Shown one piece after another: positions 1 to 6,108 of a stretch of 8,092 nt of DNA (positions within the stretch are counted from its first letter, which is position 1; each line of letters opens with the position of its first letter). Below the pieces are notes generated by a model. It saw nothing but the letters and a program-made list of their open reading frames with translations, had not been told where the DNA came from and made no database searches. The DNA is taken from contig JAGRHX010000837.1 in the NCBI GenBank assembly GCA_020444775.1, forward strand, positions 1 to 8,092, read 5' to 3'. The position numbers and the translations under genes are program-made. This stretch comes from Gammaproteobacteria bacterium (GTDB lineage Bacteria > Pseudomonadota > Gammaproteobacteria > HK1).

Positions 1-32
1 TGGCGAATGGCACATCGGCAAGGACCTGTGTC

Positions 33-371
33 TCAACTCGCGCACGACGCTGAACACCGGACTTGGAACTCCGGACTGCGGCCGGGACGTACATGCGCCG
101 GATCGAGCAGGCGGAGTGATGTGTCGACGGTGCTCTCCAGCCGAGCACAGTAGTAGCCCGGCGTTCCATTGCGCATGACCAGCGGCTCCATCTCCCCGGG
201 TTCTTTTCTTTCAGGTTGTCCTCGGAAGTACGACTCCACCACTTCGGGGTCGAAAGTGCTGTGCTCGGCTGGCTCGAGCGAACCCGGGTTGGTCGCGCCA
301 CCTCGAGCCGCGATAGACCTGAAAATATGACTCGCAGGGCCTGATCGCCGAGCGGTAGCCTGAGGTGCCGG
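33..371 (-). pseudogene. Unrecognised open frame, possible gene remnant
   Basis: The minus strand is open from the stop at 372-374 to the stop at 33-35, about 112 codons. The only plausible starts are GTG codons near 242 and 239, and no good ribosome binding site precedes them. The middle of the translation is rich in charged residues (for example DPEVVESYFRGQ and KEPGEMEPLVMRNGTPGYYC), unlike the Arg/Ser/Pro-rich look of shadow frames nearby. I do not recognise the family. It may be a decayed fragment or chance, and nothing here supports a function. Confidence 0.15.
137..272. repeat. Perfect 14-bp inverted repeat, widely spaced
   Basis: CCAGCCGAGCACAG at 137-150 is the exact reverse complement of CTGTGCTCGGCTGG at 259-272, with 108 bases between. 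A second, 9-bp pair (CCCGGGTTC at 195-203 and GAACCCGGG at 280-288) interleaves with it. The left arm also forms a local hairpin, GTGCTC at 130-135 with GAGCAC at 143-148. The role is unknown. It could be a relic of a mobile element or a structured RNA. Confidence 0.5.
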
Positions 372-381
372 CTACGGCTCG
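349..381. repeat. Hairpin, 12-bp arms with one mismatch
   Basis: CGAGCGGTAGCC at 349-360 pairs with GGCTACGGCTCG at 370-381 across a 9-base loop, with 11 of 12 positions complementary. No T-run follows on either strand, so it is not a classical intrinsic terminator. It lies in the gene-free left stretch. Confidence 0.45.
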
Positions 382-701
382 TCAAGGCTCACGGTCACAC
401 CGTTGAACGGACGTGAACGCGGGTTTCAGACCTGAAGCGGCAGGGGCCTGGGCCCGACTCCTGGCATGATGAGTTGCCGTCCACGGCAGGCGATCATCGG
501 TCCCTGGATTCCAAGGTTCACACGGCGCTGGGCAGGTCAGTTGCTGGCTACGCGAATAGCGGCCACCGCTACCCGGCTGGTGCGACGAAATTCGCTCAGC
601 GCGCCATCTTGCAGTGCCTCGAGCATTCATCCGAGGTCGCTCCGAAGGTCGACCTGGACCTCGGTCCGGGCGGCCCAACGGCCTGGTCGAGCGCGGCTAT
701 G

Positions 702-719
702 CTGGCTGGATGGAGCCAG
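702..719. repeat. Perfect 6-bp hairpin beside a second small palindrome
   Basis: CTGGCT at 702-707 and AGCCAG at 714-719 are perfect complements around a 6-base loop. Immediately after comes CAGTC-T-GACTG at 721-731. No T-tract follows and no adjacent gene is recognisable, so a function cannot be assigned. Confidence 0.3.
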
Positions 720-1141
720 GCAGTCTGACTGTGCGTGAATGCGAATCCGGCTGGTAGCGAGCCTCTACCAAAACCCCCATTCCGATGTCAGAGTTGACGG
801 CCCGAAAAACATACTCAGGAGAGTTCAAGAAACCGGACGCTGCTAAGGGAAGAATCCTTTTGGTCATAGGATAAGTCCGCATTGGATGGTGCCGCGCGGC
901 TATGCTACGGTCGGTGGCAGTTCGTAGCTGATTTGGGGCGCGACTGTTCACTACCGGGCATGGTTGGCGAACAGGTGCCTGGAGCGAGCGTGTCAGTCGT
1001 TTGGGCTGTGATCTGATGTTTGTAGAAGAGCTGCGACGCGCGAGGGGGAACGCTTTAGGAACCGCAGGCTGGAGTTCCGACGAGAACAGGGCAGAGGCGG
1101 TCATCTGGGGACAGTCGATGTGGTTCGGGCCTGTGGCTTAC

Positions 1142-1159
1142 GTATGCCCGCGTGCATAC
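1142..1159. promoter_or_regulatory. 18-bp palindrome upstream of the PEP-CTERM gene
   Basis: GTATGC (1142-1147) and GCATAC (1154-1159) form a perfect inverted repeat around a 6-base spacer, ending 55 bases before the chosen ATG at 1215. The position and symmetry suit a dimeric regulator's operator. No family of regulator can be named, and I could not place clear -35/-10 boxes. Confidence 0.3.
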
Positions 1160-1202
1160 CCGAATCATCCAAAGCTTGAATCTTGATCTACAGCGTCATG
1201 GC

Positions 1203-1208
1203 GAGGAG
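1203..1208 (+). promoter_or_regulatory. Ribosome binding site fixing the PEP-CTERM start
   Basis: GAGGAG lies 6 bases before the ATG at 1215. This favours that start over the GTG at 1152, which would put 21 extra polar residues ahead of an otherwise normal signal peptide. Confidence 0.75.
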
Positions 1209-1214
1209 TTTCGC

Positions 1215-2027
1215 ATGATACGGAAGACAGCTATTGCGGCCGCATTCATCCTGGCCGCTGCACCTGCGGCGCAAGCAATGGTCATTGCGTCTCAGGATTT
1301 TAATTCGCTGAGCGATGCCGGAACATCGAATCGCGATAGCGTGACATCGGGATCTACGCTTACCAATGCGGGCAGTCGCAACGACGGCGGCCCGGGGCTG
1401 GATTTCCATACGACCTGGAACGATACCCGTGGTGTAGGCGTAGGGCCGGTTACTGCAATCGGGGATGTCTCGGATCTGATCGGCGTGAACAGCGTCGGTT
1501 CGTTCAGCACGACGCCAGATACCGCGTCGGACGGAACGATTGTTGCCTCCGGCATCGAGCACAATTTCGAGTTCAATGATGGCGATGGCCGTCTGGATCT
1601 GGTCTTCGAGGCGCTGGACCTCAGCGGCTTCGCCAGTCGAACCCTTTCGCTGAACTTCTGGATTGCTGACTCCCCCTTCGAGTCCGACGATCTCTTCAGC
1701 GTTGACATCTCCGATGGTTCCAAGCGCGTCGGCGTCCTGTTGTGGGGAGAAGCAGAGCTCGAAGGTAGCGTGTCCGCGGACGGCACACCTTCGGTCTGGG
1801 AAAGTCTGTCGGTTGACCTCGACCAGCTGATCCTGGCCGAGAATCTCGACGCCCAGAGTTTGAGTCTCATCATCTCGGCCGACATCGATGCTTCGAACGA
1901 GAACATCTTCGTCGACGATATTCTTTTCGAAGGTACGCCGGCCGTGGTCCCGGTCCCGGCTGCAGCATGGCTGTTCGGCTCAGTCCTTGCGGGCTTCGCG
2001 TTTCGTATGCGGCGGGCCCGCTCATAG
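1215..2027 (+). CDS. Secreted PEP-CTERM/VPLPA-CTERM-like surface protein
   Basis: This 270-residue protein is exported and probably sorted by an exosortase. Residues 1-21 form a signal peptide (MIRKT, then an Ala-rich core ending AQA). The C-terminus has the three-part sorting signal: VPVPAAAWLF at 245-254, a short hydrophobic helix to about 263, and a basic tail (RMRRARS). The central part is acidic, rich in Ser, Asp and Gly, and has no cysteine. Its pattern suggests an extracellular beta-sandwich, ending in a typical last strand (NIFVDDILFEG, 230-240). I recognise no catalytic motif, so its exact function is unknown. In this family the tail is cut and replaced in the inner membrane, often in bacteria that make exopolysaccharide or biofilm. 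No exosortase is encoded in the window, so the enzyme must lie elsewhere. The gene stands alone, with no clear link to the fatty-acid genes downstream. The motif is the VPxPA variant rather than literal VPEP. Confidence 0.85.
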   Translation: MIRKTAIAAAFILAAAPAAQAMVIASQDFNSLSDAGTSNRDSVTSGSTLTNAGSRNDGGPGLDFHTTWNDTRGVGVGPVTAIGDVSDLIGVNSVGSFSTTPDTASDGTIVASGIEHNFEFNDGDGRLDLVFEALDLSGFASRTLSLNFWIADSPFESDDLFSVDISDGSKRVGVLLWGEAELEGSVSADGTPSVWESLSVDLDQLILAENLDAQSLSLIISADIDASNENIFVDDILFEGTPAVVPVPAAAWLFGSVLAGFAFRMRRARS

Positions 2028-2146
2028 AACGCACGAGCGATGTCCGAAGTCTGCTGATGCGGCATACCCGCTGCTCGATGGCCGGCGAACCGCAGTAAGA
2101 CTCCGACCCTCGGGCAGAACCGGTACACATATCGATGCCCAACGCC

Positions 2147-2193
2147 GGGGCCTCTTCCCCTAGCACCCAGTGGCGGCAATGGGGAAGGGGCCC
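2147..2193. terminator. Strong hairpin downstream of the PEP-CTERM gene
   Basis: The bases 2147-2159 (GGGGCCTCTTCCC) pair with 2181-2193 (about GGGAAGGGGCCC) with one mismatch, across a loop of about 20 bases. It begins about 120 bases after the stop at 2027. There is no T-run, so it could slow or end transcription only in a factor-assisted way, or protect the mRNA 3' end. A terminator role is an inference from position. Confidence 0.3.
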
Positions 2194-2411
2194 GTCTGGC
2201 CCCCGGCTGCTCCCCTCCGTGCACAGAGCCTGGCCCGGCTCCGACCCGTCCCACCGGGGTGTTCCCGGTCCCGCCGTCACGGATTCGCCTGGTTCGCCTG
2301 GCATGTGGCAGTCGTTGAAACGGGGACTGAATCCTGCCAGGGCACCCCCGCAAGACCACAGTCCGGCGATGCGTCATGCAAGCCTCATGTCAATAACAGG
2401 ACCGGGGTCAC

Positions 2412-2439
2412 GGGACCTTATCGCGCTTCGCCCTATCAT
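2412..2439 (+). promoter_or_regulatory. Weak sigma70-like promoter candidate for the desaturase
   Basis: TATCAT at 2434-2439 matches the -10 consensus at five of six positions. A poor -35 (GGGACC, 2412-2417, three of six) sits 16 bases upstream. This would give a leader of about 85 bases before the ATG at 2530. The match is weak enough to be chance. Confidence 0.2.
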
Positions 2440-2518
2440 TGAATGGGATTGATTCCGGGTTTACCCTCCAGCGAAGTCAAGGTCGGCTGCTGCCGTGCTT
2501 CTTCCGGATCAAAACATC

Positions 2519-2522
2519 AGGA
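2519..2522 (+). promoter_or_regulatory. Ribosome binding site fixing the desaturase start
   Basis: AGGA lies 7 bases before the ATG at 2530. This supports that start over the in-frame ATG at 2443, whose extra 29 residues match nothing in the two sister desaturases. Confidence 0.55.
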
Positions 2523-2529
2523 ATTCGGT

Positions 2530-3513
2530 ATGTCGCCCATGAATCCGATTGTCATCGATACGCAAAGCAAGGCGCAGGACACGAAACAGCTGCCGGGAAC
2601 GGCGTCGGCGAATCTTTCCTATCAACTGGTATCGGCGGCAACGGTCGTGCTGCCAACGCTCGGCACTGTGTACGCCATGTGGCTGTGGTGGCACTACGGC
2701 ATTCACGCGGTCGACATAGCGCTGTTGGTCTTCATGTATGTGGTGACGATACTGGGTGTTGAGCTTGGATATCATCGATACCTGACACATCGTTCGATGA
2801 AGACCAGCCCATTCTTCAGGGCAGTGCTGGTGATCGTCGGTTGCATGGCTGCGCACGGTCCTCCCATATGGTGGGTGGCGATTCACCGCCGCCATCACAT
2901 GTACAGCGATCATGCCGAGGACCCTCATTCGCCCTCGCCAAGGGTCCACGGTGCGAGCTTCGGTCAGCGCCTGGCCGGTGCCTGGCACGCGCACATCGCC
3001 TGGATGTTCAACCCCGAGTGCACCGCGGCTCACGCCTCGCGTTATGCGCAGGATCTGTTCGCGGACCGACGTATCTGGTGGATTGACCGATTCTATTGGG
3101 GATGGGTACTACTCGGGCTCGCTATTCCGACCGTGTTGGGCGGGTTGTTGACGGCCAGCTGGAGCGGCGCCTGGACGGGATTCATCTGGGGCGGCTTGGT
3201 CCGCATGTTTCTTGGTCAGCACGCTCTTTGGTGGGGCATCGTCACCGTCTGCCATCTCTTTGGCACACGTCCGTTCGTATCAAATGACGACAGCCGCAAC
3301 AACGTCATCGTCGCCATCATTTTTCTGGGCGACGGTTGGCACAACAACCATCATGCCTTTCCGACATCGGCCAAGGTCGGTCTTCGGTGGTGGGAGATCG
3401 ACATGACATGGTGGGTTGTGAGCGTGCTGAAACGCGTCGGGCTCGTTTGGGATGTCAAGGTGCCCAGCCGTGCCAGTATCGACTCGAAGCGAGCGATCCC
3501 GCGCGGAAATTGA
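2530..3513 (+). CDS. Membrane fatty acyl desaturase (third of the locus)
   Basis: This 327-residue di-iron integral membrane desaturase belongs to the stearoyl-CoA/DesC-type family, whose members remove hydrogens from an acyl chain using O2 and an electron donor. The histidine boxes are HRYLTH (82-87), HRRHH (119-123) and HNNHH (271-275), with the additional family histidine at 242 in TVCHLFGTRPF. Hydrophobic spans at about 33-53, 59-79, 97-117 and 188-208 fit the usual four-helix layout. It is clearly homologous to the two minus-strand desaturases, sharing the blocks HSDH..DPHSP, GGLVR, HNNHHAFP and RWW..D. It converges on their operon and could supply the third desaturation or acetylenation step on the ACP-bound chain. 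One oddity: where mouse SCD1 has a metal-site Asn four residues before the extra His (often N-S-L-C-H in bacterial relatives), this protein has Val238. Alternatively it is a general acyl-CoA desaturase that happens to lie nearby. The ATG at 2539 is a second possible start. Confidence 0.9.
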   Translation: MSPMNPIVIDTQSKAQDTKQLPGTASANLSYQLVSAATVVLPTLGTVYAMWLWWHYGIHAVDIALLVFMYVVTILGVELGYHRYLTHRSMKTSPFFRAVLVIVGCMAAHGPPIWWVAIHRRHHMYSDHAEDPHSPSPRVHGASFGQRLAGAWHAHIAWMFNPECTAAHASRYAQDLFADRRIWWIDRFYWGWVLLGLAIPTVLGGLLTASWSGAWTGFIWGGLVRMFLGQHALWWGIVTVCHLFGTRPFVSNDDSRNNVIVAIIFLGDGWHNNHHAFPTSAKVGLRWWEIDMTWWVVSVLKRVGLVWDVKVPSRASIDSKRAIPRGN

Positions 3514-3748
3514 TTCGCAGCGCCGAGTGCGCCACCCGACCCATGGCTACGACATCGTCGCAGCGGGGTGCATGCATGGCCGGCACAGCCGTGCGCGATG
3601 GCGCAGCAGCGTTCAGCCCACAGCTATCGTGTACCTGGTCGCGTCGGCGCCGGTGTGCTGCAACACTTGCCTACTGTGTCTATGTGGATGGCCTGAGGTT
3701 TGTCTGGTGCCGTGTCAGCTGCCCGCGGCGAGGTAGCCTGAAAGAATC
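3514..3748. other. Convergent intergenic region
   Basis: This lies between the 3' ends of the plus-strand desaturase and the minus-strand ACP gene. One would expect a bidirectional terminator here, but I see no convincing stem followed by a T-run on either strand, only small weak inverted repeats. No coding frame is supported. Confidence 0.5.
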
Positions 3749-4111
3749 CTATTGATTACCGCCGTTTCCGGTTTGGGCCTGGCATTCGGCAGCCAGAAAA
3801 TTCGCCATCGACGCGATGGTCGGGTGGTCCCAGACCAAGGTTGGTGCAAGCTCGAGTCCGAGCCACCCCTCGAGCTCACCCGAGAGCCCTACCGCGGTAC
3901 GCGAGTCAAAGCCGTACTCCGCGAACGGGACCTCCGGGTCGACTTCCTGCGGCTCGATGCCGAGCGTCTGCGCAACTCGTTGGACGACCCACTCCCGAAT
4001 CTCCTGTTCGCTCCTGACGACGCGTTGCTGGCGTTCCCGATGCCTTCCTGGCAGGAGTCTTTGCACACTTGTAAATAGCCCGGTCATTTTTGATGTCCTG
4101 GTTTCTGACAT
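3749..4111 (-). CDS. Stand-alone acyl carrier protein
   Basis: This is a 120-residue carrier protein. Residues 35-112 form one phosphopantetheine-binding domain. The attachment site is GFDSRTAV, with Ser70 as the expected 4'-phosphopantetheine serine, followed by the usual helix-2/helix-3 pattern (LELAPTLVWDHPTI, 87-100). This resembles carrier domains of polyketide synthases and FAAL partners more than the housekeeping fatty-acid ACP, whose motif is typically DSLD. The first 34 residues are a basic extension not needed for the fold. It is the last gene of the minus-strand operon, 77 bases after the second desaturase, and is the obvious acceptor for the acyl-adenylate made by the FAAL. The frame stays open upstream to about 4699, but that part lies over the neighbouring desaturase in another frame. 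The ATG at 4111 has GAGG 9 bases upstream. The ATG at 4126 would overlap that site. Confidence 0.88.
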   Translation of the reverse strand: MSETRTSKMTGLFTSVQRLLPGRHRERQQRVVRSEQEIREWVVQRVAQTLGIEPQEVDPEVPFAEYGFDSRTAVGLSGELEGWLGLELAPTLVWDHPTIASMANFLAAECQAQTGNGGNQ

Positions 4112-4120
4112 GTAAAGGTG

Positions 4121-4124
4121 CCTC
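4121..4124 (-). promoter_or_regulatory. Ribosome binding site deciding the ACP start
   Basis: Read on the minus strand, GAGG sits 9 bases before the ATG at 4111, inside the 77-base gap after the second desaturase. It rules in the 120-residue product rather than a long read-through frame. Confidence 0.5.
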
Positions 4125-4188
4125 ATGCGCTCGGTAGCTGAACGATTGGGAAAACGCTCTTTGACCCATGGAACAGATCGGCGCTTCT

Positions 4189-5121
4189 CTAGCGTAGCCG
4201 TGCGTTTCGTACATCCTGGGCCGATGGCGCCCTGAGTGCCCATGCCAACCCCAGATACTTCATCAGACAGATGACCCAGGCACTGAGATCGGGTTGCCAC
4301 CAATACACAGCGTGACGATAGGATGCGGGGAACGCGTGATGATTGTTTTGTAGTCCTTCCCCAAAGGCCAACAGCGCTACGGTGTAATTGTTGGCACTGT
4401 TGTCTCTGGTATCGAATGGGCGTGTTCCGAAGCGGTGGCAGACAGAGCCAACGCACCAGCTGGCATGATTCACCAAGAAGATTCGAACCAGACCACCCCA
4501 GAGAAATGCGACAAAGGCCCCCTCCAGAGTGCCGGTGATCAGGCCGCCGGCCAAGGCGGGTAGGGCAAGGCCGAGCGACACCCATAGCAGGTAGGTCTGG
4601 TGAATGCGAAGCAACGTGCGATCTCTGAGTATGTCGCGGGCGTAGTGCGCAACGTCCGCGAGTGATCCTTCGAACATCCATCCAATGTGCGCGTGCCACA
4701 GTCCGCGCATGGTGCCCGCCAGACCATCCCCATGCAGATTGGGCGAGTGGGGATCGCCTTCATGATCACTATGGGCGTGATGTCGGCGGTGGGTAGATAC
4801 CCAGAACAATATGGGCCCCTGGGCCGCCATCGAACCGGCAACCGCGAGGAAGATCTGCATGAAGCGCCCGGTCTTGAAGGAGCGGTGGGCAAAATATCTA
4901 TGTAACCCCACCGTGACGCCGAGCATGCTCAGTAAATACATTGCGACAAGGCTTGCAAGCTCGATTGCGTGGATGCCATTACGGAACCACAGGACGAGAG
5001 CCAGAATCGTTCCCAGGAGTGGGAGCAGGACAACTGCCAGTGCGATTGCTCGCTGAATACGTAAGACCTCTGGCCGTGTAAGCGTGACTACGGCGCCGGC
5101 AGTGGGTTGGTGGACGTTCAT
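4189..5121 (-). CDS. Membrane fatty acyl desaturase with QNNHH third box
   Basis: This 310-residue homologue of the two neighbouring desaturases belongs to the same DesC/SCD-like di-iron membrane family. It has HRYFAH (74-79), HRRHH (111-115) and an extra histidine at 229 (GSVCHRFGTRPF). Hydrophobic spans at about 26-46, 52-72, 89-109 and 179-195 indicate an inner-membrane protein. The third box is altered: the first His of HNNHH is Gln258 (QNNHH, codon CAA), and the preceding Trp is Leu. The SCD1-type metal-site Asn is Gly225. The usual RWWxxD is YWWQPD (274-279). It is thus the most divergent of the three. A Gln at the first position of this box is normal in front-end desaturases, so activity may be changed rather than lost. 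Its ATG overlaps the stop of the upstream desaturase (ATGA, 5118-5121), implying translational coupling. GGTGAG lies 5 bases upstream of the ATG. Confidence 0.9.
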   Translation of the reverse strand: MNVHQPTAGAVVTLTRPEVLRIQRAIALAVVLLPLLGTILALVLWFRNGIHAIELASLVAMYLLSMLGVTVGLHRYFAHRSFKTGRFMQIFLAVAGSMAAQGPILFWVSTHRRHHAHSDHEGDPHSPNLHGDGLAGTMRGLWHAHIGWMFEGSLADVAHYARDILRDRTLLRIHQTYLLWVSLGLALPALAGGLITGTLEGAFVAFLWGGLVRIFLVNHASWCVGSVCHRFGTRPFDTRDNSANNYTVALLAFGEGLQNNHHAFPASYRHAVYWWQPDLSAWVICLMKYLGLAWALRAPSAQDVRNARLR

Positions 5122-6092
5122 GGGGACTCACCCTGCCTTTTGGTCGCATCGGTTGTGGCGCGCAAGCCGAGCGTTCGCTTGTCGACCACGCGCACATTCC
5201 AGGCAAGCCCTGCGATTTGAAGCAAGCGGATGAACCACCCACAGATATCCAGTTGCCACCAGCGAAAATCAAGCCTGGCCAGCGTTGGAAACGCATGGTG
5301 ATTGTTATGCCAGCATCCGCCGAGCGAGCTCAGTACAAGTAGCGGATTGTTGGTGCTGCGGTCCCCGGTGTTGAATGGTCGACTGCCAAAGCTATGGCAG
5401 AGGGAGTTCACGCTCCAGGTTGCGTGGTGCACGAGGAATACGCGAACCAGACCGCCCCACAGAAATCCACTCAAAGCGCCTCGCCAGCTCTGAGTGAGCA
5501 AGCCGCCGAGTAACGCTGGCAAGACCAGACCTAGAATGACCCACCAGGGATAGTTCCGATGCAGACGAAATACGAAGCCATCGCGCAACAGGTCGGGGAC
5601 ACGTGCCGCGAAATCCTGTGGCAGGGGCTTGAACAACCACAGAACGTGTGCGTGACATAAACCACGCATTGCTGCCATCACGCCTTCTGAACTGGCACGA
5701 GGAGAGTGGGGATCGCCCGGTCGATCGCTATGCGCATGGTGCTCACGGTGCATCGCGGCCCAGAACAGCACCGGACCCTGAGCGGCAGTGGACCCGAGAA
5801 TCGCGAGGAGCGCACGTACGGTGGGATGCGCGGCGAAGGCGCGATGTGTGAAGTGTCGGTGGAAGCCTGCCTCGACACCAATGACGCTTGCCACGTACAT
5901 AACGAGCAGCAATGCGATGTCGATGATGCTCACGCCGCTGGTGTAAGCGAGATACCCGGCACCCAGTACACCGAGCATGGGCGTTACGACGATCAAGAGC
6001 GCAAGATTTCTTTGCCAGCGCAGTGCGTCGGCGGCGACCCGGCCGACCGATGCGGTGCCTGCTCCAGCTAAAGGCATCGATCCATCCGCCAT
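5118..6092 (-). CDS. Membrane fatty acyl desaturase (first of the operon)
   Basis: This 324-residue di-iron membrane desaturase has all expected metal-site motifs: HRHFTH (78-83), HREHH (115-119), NSLCH (Asn229, His233) and HNNHH (262-266). Of the three paralogues it matches the canonical family pattern best, so it is the likeliest to do a standard first desaturation. Hydrophobic spans at about 29-50, 56-76, 93-113 and 183-200 fit the family. The start at 6092 is preferred because GGAGG lies 7 bases upstream. The frame extends further, to 6251, but that part overlaps the 3' end of the FAAL gene. Only 16 bases separate it from the FAAL stop, and it overlaps the next desaturase by 4 bases, so the three are surely co-transcribed. 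The substrate is inferred to be the acyl-ACP made by the operon's FAAL and ACP. An acyl-CoA or phospholipid substrate is not excluded. Confidence 0.92.
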   Translation of the reverse strand: MADGSMPLAGAGTASVGRVAADALRWQRNLALLIVVTPMLGVLGAGYLAYTSGVSIIDIALLLVMYVASVIGVEAGFHRHFTHRAFAAHPTVRALLAILGSTAAQGPVLFWAAMHREHHAHSDRPGDPHSPRASSEGVMAAMRGLCHAHVLWLFKPLPQDFAARVPDLLRDGFVFRLHRNYPWWVILGLVLPALLGGLLTQSWRGALSGFLWGGLVRVFLVHHATWSVNSLCHSFGSRPFNTGDRSTNNPLLVLSSLGGCWHNNHHAFPTLARLDFRWWQLDICGWFIRLLQIAGLAWNVRVVDKRTLGLRATTDATKRQGESP

Positions 6093-6099
6093 GTCGGGG

Positions 6100-6104
6100 C
6101 CTCC
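6100..6104 (-). promoter_or_regulatory. Strong ribosome binding site of the first desaturase
   Basis: On the minus strand, a perfect GGAGG sits in the 16-base gap between the FAAL stop and the ATG at 6092, with 7-base spacing. It decides the start against the longer in-frame extension. Confidence 0.8.
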
Positions 6105-6108
6105 GCGT

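Larger units (their letters stand above)
1..1214. other. Long stretch with no supportable gene
   Basis: This stretch of about 1.2 kb has only short, mutually overlapping open frames without convincing start sites or recognisable motifs. It does hold several inverted repeats, listed separately: arms 137-150/259-272, a hairpin at 349-381, a hairpin at 702-719, and a palindrome at 1142-1159. A 13-base direct repeat, GCGCGGCTATGCT, occurs at 691-703 and 894-906. A minus-strand frame is open from 371 down to 33 and reads somewhat protein-like, but I recognise no family. A plus-strand frame open from base 2 to a stop at 176-178 could be the tail of a gene beginning outside the window. The stretch is most simply intergenic DNA or decayed gene remnants. 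Confidence 0.5.
2028..2529. other. GC-rich gap between the PEP-CTERM and desaturase genes
   Basis: No reading frame here looks genuinely coding. The longer open frames on both strands are Arg/Pro/Ser-rich shadows. The gap contains the strong hairpin at 2147-2193, a smaller stem (GAGCC 2226-2230 with GGCTC 2237-2241) and a possible promoter near 2412-2439. Part of it must be the 5' leader of the desaturase at 2530. Confidence 0.5.

Noticed and set aside
130..290. Integron attC-like recombination site
   Set aside because: The arms lack the RYYYAAC and GTTRRRY core sites, and no integrase or cassette array is present.
466..738. Two overlapping plus-strand open frames of 84-90 codons
   Set aside because: They overlap each other and a minus-strand frame, with low-complexity Arg/Ser/Ala content and no ribosome binding site or family motif.
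932..1186. Plus-strand open frame ending at 1186, possible small gene of 61 codons or more
   Set aside because: Its best start is a TTG without a ribosome binding site, no motif is recognisable, and it runs through the palindrome and leader of the PEP-CTERM gene.
1292..2377. 361-codon open frame on the minus strand
   Set aside because: It lies across the well-supported PEP-CTERM gene, is Arg/Ser/Pro-rich and has no family motif.
4112..4699. In-frame upstream extension of the ACP to a 316-residue fusion protein
   Set aside because: The extension overlaps the conserved 3' half of the middle desaturase in another frame, reads as Arg/Ser/Pro-rich shadow sequence, and the ACP has its own ATG and ribosome binding site.
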